Assembly: GCA_019828565.1 (NCBI GenBank)
Contig: JAHDYR010000022.1
Span: 1 to 64,000 of the forward strand
Reading direction: 5' to 3'
DNA: 64,000 nt
Source of the DNA: Carpediemonas membranifera
Taxonomy: Eukaryota > Fornicata
The notes under the pieces: model-generated
Seen by the model: only the letters and a program-made list of their open reading frames with translations
Database searches by the model: none
Told to the model about the DNA's origin: nothing
Program-made: the position numbers and the translations under genes
In this document: positions 24,747 to 38,708 of the stretch, piece by piece
Position numbering within the stretch: the stretch's first letter is position 1
Layout: each line of letters begins with the position of its first letter

Positions 24747-27700
24747 GACGATCTGTGCCGACACTGTTTGCGAACAGCGAATTACGACATGCACGCTGCG
24801 AAGGCCTCAAGGCCGTCCATTACGCGTGCTACGAACGTTTTTCTAGCGTTTCCATCGCCGGCAAGCCGACCATGTTTCGTGAAGGTACGTTTCTCAACGT
24901 GCTGGAAGCTTCCGACGAACGATGTCCGCCGAAAACCACCCCAAGACGGTTCGCATTGAGCTTTCGCTCGGCGCTTTCCGTCCTGTTTCTTGCTAATAGC
25001 AACGCTACTAGCTAGCAATGCAACCAACCCGCGTTCAGCGCGCCCGTTTGTCGACGGTCGTCTTACGAACCATTCCTTACAGTCAGTCCGTAACTTTCGC
25101 TACGAACCTTTCCATTCGGAAAGTGGGTCTCTCAGAATTCCTTTCGGAACCCTAAGCATGAGAGAGCTTTTTCGCTGTTTTTTTCACTTTCGCTACTTCA
25201 GTTTACTAACTACCTCTCTCATAGGTACCAACGCGGAATTTTTTTGAAAACTCCAGTTTGATCGAGTACGCATGCTCACGGGGGAGCTGGGAGGTGCCCC
25301 ATTGCCGATTCGGGAGCAATGTTGGGGTGAAAAAAAGAGGACTGTGATATTGCCGAGGCACAATTTTTTTAATTTAAGTGCCTTTTTCCGGGCATAGTCA
25401 ACGCTGGTCAAAAAAAGTGACTCGGACCTCCCCCGTAGTTTTTAGCTAGAAATGATCCTCAGGAACTCTCAGCTACCACCTCCGACTAGAACTAGTCGAG
25501 TCGTTGCCCCCTCGGAGCGACCTAAAAACTGCCATCGAGCTCAGCGGCCGGGGAAGTGCAGCCAGTGATTCGGGATTGAAACAAGCCCCGTCTGGTACAT
25601 AACTACGCTTTATAGTAATGGTGGTTGGTGGGCTGAGGTCCTTGTTGACCAAGGAAGACTGAAAAAAAATGTCTTTTTCTTTGAATAACTCAGGCAGACC
25701 TGGAGCTGGCAACCGTTGTCTCACCCATCCTAGAGGGCTTATATAGCTCTAGTAATGGGTGCAGAGACAGCTCTATCGCTTGCTTATTGGGTGAGCTGAG
25801 GTCGCTCAAAGTTGGGATCCGCGAGGTCGACCCCCCAAGGAGGCTTTTTTAGAACCGTGCCAATTGCCGATCACATAACTACTATAGGTATAAGGATGCA
25901 TGGTAGAGTGGCTAGCCTCAGGTTTATTCCTGGCGGCCAGACTGGATGGTGCTTGCCTGTCACTTGACGCGATCAAAGATAATTAAAGAAAGCATCTGTA
26001 TTGGGTAGCGTGTGTACCATACGTCTTTCTATGTCCTATAGTGTTGTGTTTTTGCCATTGGTTTGGCTCCAGCTCGCATCTGCCCGTCGTTGGAGATCGC
26101 TCTTGGCGGGACCAAAATCGACCTTGATCGCGACCGTGTGAACGCTGTAGACATTCTAGATGGCTTAAAAGTGCCACCATCGCTCTAACTAAGCTTACTA
26201 ATTGGGTTGGTGGTACTGGTTGTGTCAGCGGACACTTTGATTCAGTCAAACTGAAGTCAGCCTGGCGCTTCCAGAAATCGGTCAGTAGAGATGCCAGACA
26301 CGAGCAAGTGCACAGATAGTCCTAATACTGGCTCTAGAGCATGGATTCACTGCGTGTCCCGCGCTCCCACACCTCAAAGGTCTTGACTGGAACACGGATT
26401 TCGACCATCTCAAAAAGTGACCCGCCCAAGTGTCAGTATTCACTCAGTCCACTAACATCCCAGTGTTAGCCCAATCCAAGTCTATTGCCCCACTTTCAGC
26501 CCTCTACGACGTCCCAACTGAATTCCGAAAGTGGCTGTCCGAAGGCTCCGGGCCGCTGAACCGGGTGAAACTGACCATCGAGTTCAGGCCTGGCTCCTGG
26601 GCAAATGCACTCTATATGGCCCTAGATGGCGGCGTTATGGTCAGATCCGAGGTCTGAGGTCTGATGGAGTCAAGTCGAGTCGGTCGAAATTCACTTTTCG
26701 CCTAGAGCCGCTGGAGTGTCAGTGTGCACCCAGCCCACGTCCATCCTAGTTTTTAGACGTATCTAAGGCTATTGCCCCCACTTACAGTCTCTGGCTGGGT
26801 GTCATCCGAATTCAGTGGTGCCGAACTCGGTGCTCAGCGTCGCCACCGCGATCACGGCTGACACTGAGTTCAAAGCTGTTAGTGGGGCAATCGCACTCTA
26901 TCCAGGCCTAGTAGCTGTAGTTACGCCAGTGGGTGCAGGCTGAGGGTGTATTGAGTCAAACTGAGTCGTCATTTTCGACGACTCCAGAAATTAAGGTTGG
27001 GAGTTTAAAAAATAAATATGGGTCAGCCATCCTGTATGAGCTTCTCTTACAGTGCAATGGTGTGAGTTTCAGCCCTCTCCGACCTCTACTCGTCATGTTC
27101 GATGTCGGTCGAAATCGAAGATCGGATTGACTCCAAACGCATACTTCCAGTGTGCGCCCGCTGGTAATGGCCCGGATCCAGATGTTAGAGGGCTATACAA
27201 GCATTATGGCAGAGCGACAGCGATTCGATGGTAGTAGTCGAGGTGACGGCATCGCTCAGCTTCGGACCCGCAGTCTCGGGACGATTTCGAAAGTCAGGTG
27301 AATATGTCACCAACCAAATTGATGGTCGATATAGCTTCGGAATGGGCTCTAAAGCATGCATGCACGCACCATTTTGAGTGATGGAGTCTGGGATGACATG
27401 GGGTCTGACCGACCCAGACCGATTTTGCTGTGTGCCAAAGGGCCGGCCTCCCGGCCTGCCCTTGCACACGCTTGGTCCTTCCCCTCCCCCGCGTCGACTG
27501 CCCCGGGCTCCGCCCTCGCAGCTGCGCTACTCGGGAATTTGGTCGGCTCAACCTTGGAATCGACGTATCTCACGAAGGAGGAGTAGTTGAGCTCCCGCGC
27601 TGCGCCAGGGTGTTTTAAGCGGTTAGATAAGCATGCTCCCGCAGTTTTAGGACCCAATTCGGCCTGTAGCCCGAGTTCTGCCCAAATTGGTGTTCGATTT

Positions 27701-27958
27701 ACATATTACAGGGGGCGGGGCCCGGTATACATGCCGGGATGGTGGGCTAGTCTTTCTTTCTTTCCCCCCTCTCTTCTCCTCTCCTCTCCTTCCTCTCTCT
27801 CCCGGCGTTCGGACGGGCTGGGGGCGGGTTGGGCTGACTGACGGCTGGCTGACTGAACGAATGAAAGAATGGCAGAGAGAACGGCTACAGGTATGCAATA
27901 AAGGGCGCTGAACACGATGGCGCATAGTGTGGGCGATGAACGGGCGCAAAAGGCAAAA
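24747..27958 (-). other. Long intergenic spacer with 5' ETS, unit 3
   Basis: Spacer type B, like unit 2. From about 26,460 onward all homopolymer runs become shorter, as in units 5 and 6, which suggests that this stretch comes from a differently polished piece of assembly. No protein gene. Confidence 0.85.
25722..25761 (-). promoter_or_regulatory. Nested palindrome with TATATA core, unit 3
   Basis: Identical to the other units. Role inferred from conservation and position only. Confidence 0.35.
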
Positions 27959-28077
27959 GTCTACGACATCCCGTATTCCCGAGTGGTCTCCCACCTCAGT
28001 ACTGACGAGACCAGTCGAGACTTAACTTCGGTATTCGGAATGGGTACCAGTGCTTTCCTCGATGTGTGGCCGTAGAC
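27959..28077 (-). rRNA. 5S rRNA, between units 3 and 4
   Basis: 119 nt, complete, matching the consensus, with a downstream TTTT run. Confidence 0.95.
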
Positions 28078-28710
28078 AATAGCAGTGTTTTTGGGAAGTG
28101 GAAGGGCGAAATGGAGGGACAATGGGTGCAAAAGCGCTGGAAGCCTGGGGCTGCAGTGCTGGCTGAGGGTGAATTGATGTTGTATAGATAGTTGAATGAC
28201 GGTAGAGAGCGGTAGAGTACGGTAGGAGCAGTGCGGGTGCGGTAGCGAGTTCGCTTCGATTTCACCTAGACGTAAGCGGATTTCAGGTCGAGTAGAAAGC
28301 TTCGAAAGGCCTTCTATTCGGCCTATTAGACCGTGTGAAAGCGTGTGTGGAAGGGCTATTCAGTAGGTGAAATAGCGGGTGAGATGGCTTTTCGAAAGCT
28401 TCGAAAGGCTTTCTATTCGACCTTTTCCCATAGCTGTAAGCGGGATTTCGTTGGCTATAAGGCTTTCGACTCATGGGCTTTTCCCACAATGACATAGCCT
28501 TTCTATTCAGCTAATAGCCTGCTATTCACAGGCATTGTTCAAGTGGAGAGAGCACTCTGCAGCACTACTCCCCGTGGTATTGCAGGCTTTCGATAGGCTT
28601 TCGCCTTCTCTCCGCCTGCAGGACTGAGGGCACTTGGCCTCACCCTCACCCCCTCGCCACGGCTCTGCCATGACGGTTGTGGAGCCACTACGTCTGTAGC
28701 AGCAGTAAGT
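28078..28710 (-). other. Short spacer downstream of 28S, units 3/4
   Basis: 633 bp with the same elements as the first short spacer and shorter homopolymers. No protein gene. Confidence 0.85.
28314..28527 (-). terminator. GAATAG cluster, units 3/4
   Basis: Five GAATAG hexamers (rRNA sense) are preserved. Candidate Pol I terminator or fork barrier, inferred only. Confidence 0.4.
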
Positions 28711-29253
28711 GATCGAGTCGACGGCATAAGTCTCAACAGATCGCGCTAAAGAGCGCTCTACTGCGAACAACAGCCGTGACCAAAACCAATCGTCTGTAGG
28801 TGATCGTAATGCTCGGAAGTCCTCTTATTGAGGGAACACGCCGCACGTTTCTCGCGCAGCGCGTGAACCCCACTGTGGTCTACGATGCAGCCAGAAGGCT
28901 GCAACTAATCGTACTCAACTGACCTCAACGAACTTCGTGTGGCTCGAGGGTGGTTTCCAGCTTAGAGGCGTTCAGCTGTAAACCTGAGTGCGTAGCGTCG
29001 CAACACTGTCCTTTCGAACAATTGCTATACCAGAAGCACTGCACGTCGGTTCCTCTCGTACTTGGACGCGCTTCTCTCACCACACTTGCAACACTAGGGT
29101 AAAAACTAACCTGTCTCACGACGGTCTAAAACCCAGCTCACGTTCCCTGTTACCGGGTGAACAATCCGACACTTTGCGCTTTCTGCAACGCAATGATAGG
29201 AAGAGCCGACATCGAAGAATCAAAAAAAGCAACGTCGCTATGAACGCTTGGCT

Positions 29254-29285
<32 letters not shown>

Positions 29286-29778
29286 TCTGACACCTCTAGC
29301 TTAAAAACTTGTAAAAAGCAAAAAGGATCGATAGGCCACGATTTCTCGGTTGGTACCAGTACTGAAGGTCCCAATCAGGCGAGCTTTTTCCCCTTTTGGT
29401 CCACGAAAGGTTTCTGTCCTTTCTGAGCTCACTTTAGGACACGGACGCTATTTTTTTTCATCCGTGTACCGCCCCAGTCAAACTCCCCCACCTGCTGATG
29501 TCCCTAGCTTAGATCGCCGAAGCTTATATCCAAAAAGACGTGGTAACACGTTTCTATCCAACTAGGTAAGCAGAGGGATACTAGGAGTAGTGGTGTTTCA
29601 TTGTTGGCCGAAGCCTCCCACTTACGCTACACCTCCCAGATCCCTCCGCAACAGCAGACTAGAGTCAAGCTCAACAGGGTCTTCTTGCCCCGGTGTTGCA
29701 CCCTTGCCCGTTCCCAAGGCTGTGGGTTCGCTGGAATGTAGGCAGGGACAGTGAGAACCTCATTGATCCATTCATGCA

Positions 29779-29852
<74 letters not shown>

Positions 29853-29869
29853 AAGTGAATCTCTTCACC

Positions 29870-29900
<31 letters not shown>

Positions 29901-32139
29901 ACGCGTCAATATCCGTTAGGACTATCGCATTGCTATGTTTTAAATAAACAGTTGGGTTCTCCTTGTTCGTGCCAGTTCTTACTTAGTGCTTGAGCATGCC
30001 GGCGCAGAGAACGAAGCCCGCACGCGAACTCCGCCCTCCTTATCCCCACAACTAGTTACCTGGCCATCAAGGATCCATCCTTCGCCCGAAGGTTCAGGTA
30101 GTTCCCAGACATCCTGGCACTGCGGCCGTGGAGCCTCCGACATCACACCGTAAGAGCCATTCCTTATCCCGAAGTTACGGAACTATTTTTGCCGACTTCC
30201 CTTGCCTACGTTGTTCCACATGGCCATAGGTTTCTAACCCAGGAGACCTGCTGCGGATATGGGTACGGATCACACACGCGTTATTACTCCCCCAGCTTTT
30301 TCAGGGGCTATCGGCAGGGGCTCGGGACACCGCGAAAGTGCGATGCTCTTCCAGGCCGTCTATCCACCTCTCCGGTTAACCCGATTCCGTGGACATTTGA
30401 CCGTTAACAAGACAAGACAATTCTTGCTCGGCCTACCGCTAGCGTCACCGGGATCGGTTGCGTTACCGCTCGAACCCGTGTGTGAGTGCAGGAATATTAA
30501 CCTGCTTCCCTTTCGATACGCGGGCAAAGCGCCCGTTCAGAACCGAGTTCCCGTATCTCTTAGGACCGACTAACCCTCAACCAAACACAGTTGTTGAGGA
30601 ACCCTTCTCCACTTCGGCCCCTAGGGCTTTCACCTAGGTATTTGCTACTACCACCAAGATCTGCACTAGAGGACGCTCCACCGGTCCCTTCGGACTCGGC
30701 TTCTAAGCAACCTCCACGCCCGCCTACTTGACGCTTCGAATGAAACGCCAGCTGAGTATCGGTATTGCGGTAGCGCCATCCATTTTCGCGACTGCCTGAT
30801 TCGATTGGTGAGTTGTTACACACTCCTTAGACGTTTCCAACTTCCATGGCCACATCCCAACTGTCTATATCAGGCAACACGCTTTATGGTATCTGTAACC
30901 GCAAATTTAGGCACCTTAGCTCAGCAATCGGTTCGATCCCGAATCGCCATAGCTGCTTACCAGCAATGGCCCACTAGCCGCCACGCATTCAATCCGGTAT
31001 GTCACTTAAGCACACAACCGGCTCACACCCGTTTGAAGTTTCCGACTGAGCCGAGGAAGTTGCTTCCCCTGTCACCCCGAAAGATTTCTCGACTTGGTGT
31101 AACTGCATAACTGACGACTGCTATCCTGAGGGAAATTTCGGCGGGAACCAGCTACTAGCCTGTTCGATGAGCATTTCACTCCATCACCCGGGTCTGAGGA
31201 TCGATTTGCACGTCAGAACCCCTTCGAACTTCCATCAGAGTTTCCCCTGACTTCGTCCTGCCCAGGCGAAGATCACAGGCTATCGGGTCCACACCCATCT
31301 GCTCAAACTCACTAGTTTCGACATGCGTCTCATCTAGCGGCCGGTGCTGCGGCCTTGCGGCTTGGCACCACTTACTTTCATTACGCCCATGGGTTTTTAC
31401 ACCCTTCGACTCGCAAAATGAGTATGACTCCTTGGTCCGTGTTTCGAGACGGGTACTAGGCTCGCGACAACAGCACCTTGGCACGAGAGAGACGCTTCTC
31501 CGCGCTCACCGAAGCACCGCACATTTCTGTCCGGCACCAGGCTCACACGCATCCACGACATTACCCATGCTTCCAGTTCCTCTGCCCCCGTCAAGCTTCC
31601 GCTGAGGCCCACGTGCAAGCACGCACGACCCCAGTTTCCACCCAACAAAAGCAGGTGCTGCTCAACAACGCCACAAGTGACGTTGATGTTGACGCACGAA
31701 CTTAGCGTTATCCTTCCAGCGGTTTCAGGTTCTATTTGACTTTCTTTTTCAAAAATCCTTTTTCACCTTTCCTTCACAGTACTTGTTCGCTATCGGTCTG
31801 GTGCACAGTATTTAGCTTTGGATGAAGTTTACCACCCATTAAGGCTGCGATCCCAAGCAACCCGACTCGTAGAAACGGTCCCATATTCAGTCCAGTCCTT
31901 GACAGCACACAGGGCTATCACCTTCTCTGGCGGGACTTTCCAGTCCACTTATGCCAGGACGGCCTGAGGAAACCGCTCCGCACCCCGCATCGCGCACGCG
32001 TACAACGCGTGAGCCTAAAAGGATGAGCTCTTCCCCTGTTCGCTCGCCGCTACTAAGGGAATCCTAGTTAGTTTCTTTTTCCTCCACTTATTAATATGCT
32101 TAAATCCAGTGGGTACCCTGGCCTGATTTCAGGTCAAAT
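28711..32139 (-). rRNA. 28S (LSU) rRNA, unit 4
   Basis: About 3,429 nt and nearly identical to units 2 and 3. One extra A near 31,416 (GCAAAATGAG) is the only change noticed outside the longer runs. Confidence 0.96.
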
Positions 32140-32249
32140 TGGAATGTACGGCAGTCTACCAGACAATGAAACACCGTCTGCGCAGTTCCGCAATGTATTT
32201 GACGACTAGCATGCTAATCGCATCCAACAGCTTTCGCTGTCATGTATCA

Positions 32250-32404
32250 ATTGACGCTGAAACAGCCCTGCCTGCCGGTTTCCCGCAGGCGCAATATGCG
32301 TTCGAGGATTCGATGTTCTCGCGTATTTGCAGTTCGCATGACATTTCGCGTTTTTGCTGCGCTCTTCATCGACGCACCAGCCGAGGCATCCCCCGCTGAA
32401 AGTT
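32250..32404 (-). rRNA. 5.8S rRNA, unit 4
   Basis: 155 nt, matching units 2 and 3. ITS2 is 32,140-32,249 and ITS1 is 32,405-32,513. Confidence 0.95.
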
Positions 32405-32513
32405 GTATCGTTACGCGTCCGGTTTCCCGGGCGCACTGGTTGTTGTGAGTGTTAGTTACAACGGCCGAAGCCGAGGTGTTTCGCGAAGGTATCCAGGGCA
32501 AGCCCCTGTATGG

Positions 32514-34293
32514 TAATGATCCAGCCGCAGGTTCTCCTACGGCTACCTTGTTACGACTTCTCGTTCCTCTAGATGCAAAATCTTGCGTAACTTCTGCGCG
32601 GGGCGTGAGCCCTGCACATCTGTCAAACTCGACATTACATCCAATCGGATCGAGCGACGGGCGGTGTGTACAAAGAACAGGGACGTAATCACCGTACGTT
32701 GATGACGTACAGTTACTAGGAATTCCTCGTTCATGCTGAAAAAAATTTCAAGCAGCAATCCCCAGTACGAAGAAGTTTCCAAGATTACCCAACCCTTCCG
32801 AGCCAGGTTCTACTCATTCACTCCTTCAATGTATAACGCGTGTGGCCGCATCCATCTAAGGGCATAACAGACCTGTTATTGCCTCCAGCTTCCCCCACCT
32901 TGCGGTGGTTGTCCCTCTAAGAAGCGTCTACGAATACGTGATTCGCAGCGCTATTTAGCAGGCGGAGGTCTCGTTCGTTATCGCAATCAAGCAGACAAAT
33001 CACTCCACGAACTAAGAACGGCCATGCACCACTCTCCACAGAATCAAGAAAGAGCTTTCAATCTGTCAATCCTACCTGTGTCTTGGACGCGTGAGGTTCC
33101 CCGTGTTGAGTCAAATTGAACCGCAGTATCCACTTCTTGTGTGTTCTTCCGTCAATTCCTTTTAAGTTTCACAGGCCTTGCGACCATACTCCCCCAGAAC
33201 GCAAAAAAACTTTCATTTCTGTTACGATACCGATGGGGAAAAAGACTCGCTCACCGATCCCGAGTCCGAATCGTTTACGGCTGGAAGTACAGAGGTGTCT
33301 AATCTCCTTCCATCCTCCAGCTTTCGTTCTTGACCAATGGAAATGAATTCGCGAAACGCTTTCGCTTCCGGATGTCCTCCTTGGATCTGCGCATTTCACC
33401 GCTCCCCAAGGAATACAAATCGCCCCATTCACTCCTATTAATCATTACTGCTGTCCTGCAAACCAACGAAATAAGACGCAGTCTTATTCTATTATCCCAT
33501 GCTGAAAAGTTCAGGCTTACGCCTGCTTTGAACACTCCCATTTACTCATGGTAAACGGCACGTTTTCCTGCGAACCCAAAATGAATGGGCCCGTAGTTCC
33601 GCGTGCATAAGCGCAGCCCTAAGGGTCACCCCCAACAATGTTGGGGAACCCTGAAGCTACGCCGAGTTCCGGCTACGAGCTTTTTTTAACTGCAGCAGCA
33701 TTTGCATACGCTTCAGGAGCTGGAATTACCGCGGCTGCTGGCACCAGACTTTCCCTCCTGTAGCTCCTCGTTAAGGTTTTTAGATTGTACTCATTTCGAT
33801 TGCATGACTGAAAAGCCACGCATCGATATTTCTTGTCACTACCTCGCCCTGTGGGCATTGGGTAATTTGCGCGCCTGCTGCTTTCCTTGGAAATGAAAGC
33901 TGAATCCCATGCTTTCTCTTCGGAGTCGTTCCCTAAAAACCCCGTATCCGTCACAAGCTTGGTAGGCCCCGATCCTACCAACGGTACTTGATAGAGCAGA
34001 AGGTCGAGTGGCCCGTCGCCGCTCAAGGCGTGCGATCCGCTGAATTATTATGATTCACCAAACGCCCGAAGGCGGGAGGCTTAATCTAATAAGTGCCGAG
34101 GTTGCCCTCGTTTACAGCACGTATTAGCATCAGCTTTTTCCGATGTTATCCACTTCGGAGTAGGGATGGCCACGGAGATTCCAACTGATTGCCCAGCTGT
34201 CCGCAGTTTCGACGTATAGAGTCTCATACTTAGTTCACTTGCATGGCTTAATCTTTGAGACAAGCATATGACAACTGGCAGGATCAACCAGAT
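32514..34293 (-). rRNA. 18S (SSU) rRNA, unit 4
   Basis: About 1,780 nt with canonical ends. This copy alone has a 3-nt insertion near 33,172-33,178, so the universal GGCTGAAACTTAAAGG block is broken (it reads GCCTGTGAAACTTAAAAGG). That block lies in a core helix region of 18S. The change would probably be harmful if real, so an assembly error is more likely. Confidence 0.94.
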
Positions 34294-37200
34294 GACGATC
34301 TGTGCCGACACTGTTTGCGAACAGCGAATTACGACATGCACGCTGCGAAGGCCTCAAGGCCGTCCATTACGCGTGCTACGAACGTTTTTCTAGCGTTTCC
34401 ATCGCCGGCAAGCCGACCATGTTTCGTGAAGGTACGTTTCTCAACGTGCTGGAAGCTTCCGACGAACGATGTCCGCCGAAAACCACCCCAAGACGGTTCG
34501 CATTGAGCTTTCGCTCGGCGCTTTCCGTCCTGTTTCTTGCTAATAGCAACGCTACTAGCTAGCAATGCAACCAACCCGCGTTCAGCGCGCCCGTTTGTCG
34601 ACGGTCGTCTTACGAACCATTCCTTACAGTCAGTCCGTAACTTTCGCTACGAACCTTTCCATTCGGAAAGTGGGTCTCTCAGAATTCCTTTCGGAACCCT
34701 AAGCATGAGAGAGCTTTTTCGCTGTTTTTTTTCACTTTCGCTACTTCAGTTTACTAACTACCTCTCTCATAGGTACCAACGCGGAATTTTTTTGAAAACT
34801 CCAGTTTGATCGAGTACGCATGCTCACGGGGAGCTGGGAGGTGCCCCATTGCCGATTCGGGAGCAATGTTGGGGTGAAAAAAAGAGGACTGTGATATTGC
34901 CGAGGCACAATTTTTTTAATTTAAGTGCCTTTTTCCGGGCATAGTCAACGCTGGTCAAAAAGTGACTCGGACCTCCCCCCGTAGTTTTTAGCTAGAAATG
35001 ATCCTCAGGAACTCTCAGCTACCACCTCCGACTAGAACTAGTCGAGTCGTTGCCCCCTCGGAGCGACCTAAAACTGCCATCGAGCTCAGCGGCCGGGGAA
35101 GTGCAGCCAGTGATTCGGGATTGAAACAAGCCCCGTCTGGTACATAACTACGCTTTATAGTAATGGTGGTTGGTGGGCTGAGGTCCTTGTTGACCAAGGA
35201 AGACTGAAAAAAAATGTCTTTTTCTTTGAATAACTCAGGCAGACCTGGAGCTGGCAACCGTTGTCTCACCCATCCTAGAGGGCTTATATAGCTCTAGTAA
35301 TGGGTGCAGAGACAGCTCTATCGCTTGCTTATTGGGTGAGCTGAGGTCGCTCAAAGTTGGGATCCGCGAGGTCGACCCCCCAAGGAGGCTTTTTTAGAAC
35401 CGTGCCAATTGCCGATCACATAACTACTATAGGTATAAGGATGCATGGTAGAGTGGCTAGCCTCAGGTTTATTCCTGGCGGCCAGACTGGATGGTGCTTG
35501 CCTGTCACTTGACGCGATCAAAGATAATTAAAGAAAGCATCTGTATTGGGTAGCGTGTGTACCATACGTCTTTCTATGTCCTATAGTGTTGTGTTTTGCC
35601 ATTGGTTTGGCTCCAGCTCGCATCTGCCCGTCGTTGGAGATCGCTCTTGGCGGGACCAAAATCGACCTTGATCGCGACCGTGTGAACGCTGTAGACATTC
35701 TAGATGGCTGAAAGTGCCACCATCGCTCTAACTAAGCTTACTAATTGGGTTGGTGGTACTGGTTGTGTCAGCGGACACTTTGATTCAGTCAAACTGAAGT
35801 CAGCCTGGCGCTTCCAGAAATCGGTCAGTAGAGATGCCAGACACGAGCAAGTGCACAGATAGTCCTAATACTGGCTCTAGAGCATGGATTCACTGCGTGT
35901 CCCGCGCTCCCACACCTCAAAGGTCTTGACTGGAACACGGATTTCGACCATCTCAAAAAGTGACCCGCCCAAGTGTCAGTATTCACTCAGTCCACTAACA
36001 TCCCAGTGTTTAGCCCAATCCAAGTCTATTGCCCCACTTTCAGCCCTCTACGACGTCCCAACTGAATTCCGAAAGTGGCTGTCCGAAGGCTCCGGGCCGC
36101 TGAACCGGGTGAAACTGACCATCGAGTTCAGGCCTGGCTCCTGGGCAAATGCACTCTATATGGCCCTAGATGGCGGCGTTATGGTCAGATCCGAGGTCTG
36201 AGGTCTGATGGAGTCAAGTCGAGTCGGTCGAAATTCACTTTTTCGCCTAGAGCCGCTGGAGTGTCAGTGTGCACCCAGCCCACGTCCATCCTAGTTTTTA
36301 GACGTATCTAAGGCTATTGCCCCACTTACAGTCTCTGGCTGGGTGTCATCCGAATTCAGTGGTGCCGAACTCGGTGCTCAGCGTCGCCACCGCGATCACG
36401 GCTGACACTGAGTTCAAAGCTGTTAGTGGGGCAATCGCACTCTATCCAGGCCTAGTAGCTGTAGTTACGCCAGTGGGTGCAGGCTGAGGGTGTATTGAGT
36501 CAAACTGAGTCGTCATTTTTCGACGACTCCAGAAATTAAGGTTGGGAGTTTAAAAAAAATAAATATGGGTCAGCCATCCTGTATGAGCTTCTATTCAGAT
36601 GCAATGGTGTGAGTTTCAGCCCTCTCCGACCTCTACTCGTCATGTTCGATGTCGGTCGAAATCGAAGATCGGATTGACTCCAAACGCATACTTCCAGTGT
36701 GCGCCCGCTGGTAATGGCCCGGATCCAGATGTTAGAGGGCTATACAAGCATTATGGCAGAGCGACAGCGATTCGATGGTAGTAGTCGAGGTGACGGCATC
36801 GCTCAGCTTCGGACCCGCAGTCTCGGGAGGATTTCGAAAGTCAGGTGAACATGTCACCAACCAAATTGATGGTCGATATAGCTTCGGAATGGGCTCTAAA
36901 GCATGCATGCACGCACCATTTTTGAGTGATGGAGTCTGGGATGACATGGGGTCTGACCGACCCAGACCGATTTTTGCTGTGTGCCAAAGGGCCGGCCTCC
37001 CGGCCTGCCCCTTGCACACGCTTGGTCCTTCCCTCCCCCGCGTCGACTGCCCCTGGGCTCCGCCCTCGCAGCTGCGCTACTCGGGAATTTGGTCGGCTCA
37101 ACCTTTGGAATCGACGTATCTCACGAAGGAGGGGTAGTTGAGCTCCCGCGCTGCGCCAGGGTGTTTTTACGCGGTTAGATAAGCATGCTCCCGCAGTTTT

Positions 37201-37513
37201 TAGGGACCCACTCGGCCTGTAGCCCGAGTTCTGCCCAAATTGGTATTCGATTTACATATTACAGGGGCGGGGCCCGGTATACATGCCGGGATGGTGGGCT
37301 AGTCTTTCTTTCTTTTCCCCCTCTCTTCTCCTCTCCTCTCCTTCCCCTCTCTCCCGGCGTTCGGACGGGCTGGGGGCGGGTTGGGCTGACTGACGGCTGG
37401 CTGACTGAACGAATGAAAAGAATGGCAGAGAGAACGGCTACAGGTATGCAATGAAAGGGCGCTGAACACGATGGCGCATAGTGTGGGCGATGAACGGGCG
37501 CAAAAGGCAAAAA
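34294..37513 (-). other. Long intergenic spacer with 5' ETS, unit 4
   Basis: Spacer type A (GGCTGAAAGTG at 35,706; GGGAGGATTTCG near 36,824), but it shares GGAACACGG with type B. No protein gene. Confidence 0.85.
35267..35306 (-). promoter_or_regulatory. Nested palindrome with TATATA core, unit 4
   Basis: Identical to the other units. Role inferred from conservation and position only. Confidence 0.35.
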
Positions 37514-37633
37514 GTCTACGACATCCCGTATTCCCGAGTGGTCTCCCACCTCAGTACTGACGAGACCAGTCGAGACTTAACTTCGGTATTCGGAATGGGT
37601 ACCAGTGCTTTCCCTCGATGTGTGGCCGTAGAC
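37514..37633 (-). rRNA. 5S rRNA, between units 4 and 5
   Basis: 120 nt, with one extra C (TTTCCCTCG near 37,611) compared with the consensus. Boxes A and C are intact and TTTT follows. Confidence 0.94.
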
Positions 37634-38272
37634 AATAGCAGTGTTTTTGGGAAGTGGAAGGGCGAAATGGAGGGACAATGGGTGCAAAAAGCGCTGGAAG
37701 CCTGGGGCTGCAGTGCTGGCTGAGGGTGAATTGATGTTGTATAGATAGTTGAATGACGGTAGAGAGCGGTAGAGTACGGTAGGAGCAGTGCGGGTGCGGT
37801 AGCGAGTTCGCTTCGATTTCACCTAGACGTAAGCGGATTTCAGGTCGAGTAGAAAGCTTCGAAAGGCTCTCTCATTCGGCCTATTAGACCGTGTGAAAGC
37901 GTGTGTGGAAGGGCTATTCAGTAGGTGAAATAGCGGGTGAGATGGCTTTTTCGAAAGCTTCGAAAGGCTTTCTATTCGACCTTTTCCCCATAGCTGTAAG
38001 CGGGATTTCGTTGGCTATAAGGCTTTCGACTCATGGGCTTTTTCCCACAATGACATAGCCTTTCTATTCAGCTAATAGCCCTGCTATTCACAGGCATTGT
38101 TCAAGTGGAGAGAGCACTCTGCAGCACTACTCCCCGTGGTATTGCAGGCTTTCGATAGGCTTTCGCCTTCTCTCCGCCTGCAGGACTGAGGGCACTTGGC
38201 CTCACCCTCACCCCCTCGCCACGGCTCTGCCATGACGGTTGTGGAGCCACTACGTCTGTAGCAGCAGTAAGT
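37634..38272 (-). other. Short spacer downstream of 28S, units 4/5
   Basis: 639 bp. The first GAATAG site is altered in this copy (CTCTCTCATTCGG at about 37,867). No protein gene. Confidence 0.85.
37914..38089 (-). terminator. GAATAG cluster, units 4/5 (four sites)
   Basis: Four of the five hexamers remain, at 37,914, 37,972, 38,064 and 38,084. The fifth, expected near 37,870, reads CTCATTC on the plus strand. Candidate terminator, inferred only. Confidence 0.35.
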
Positions 38273-38656
38273 GATCGAGTCGACGGCATAAGTTCAACAG
38301 ATCGCGCTAAAGAGCGCTCTACTGCGAACAACAGCCGTGACCAAAACCAATCGTCTGTAGGTGATCGTAATGCTCGGAAGTCCTCTTATTGAGGGAACAC
38401 GCCGCACGTTTCCTCGCGCAGCGCGTGAACCCCACTGTGGTCTACGATGCAGCCAGAAGGCTGCAACTAATCGTACTCAACTGACCTCAACGAACTTCGT
38501 GTGGCTCGAGGGTGGTTTCCAGCTTAGAGGCGTTCAGCTGTAAACCTGAGTGCGTAGCGTCGCAACACTGTCCTTTCGAACAATTGCTATACCAGAAGCA
38601 CTGCACGTCGGTTCCTCTCGTACTTGGACGCGCTTCTCTCACCACACTTGCAACAC

Positions 38657-38708
<52 letters not shown>

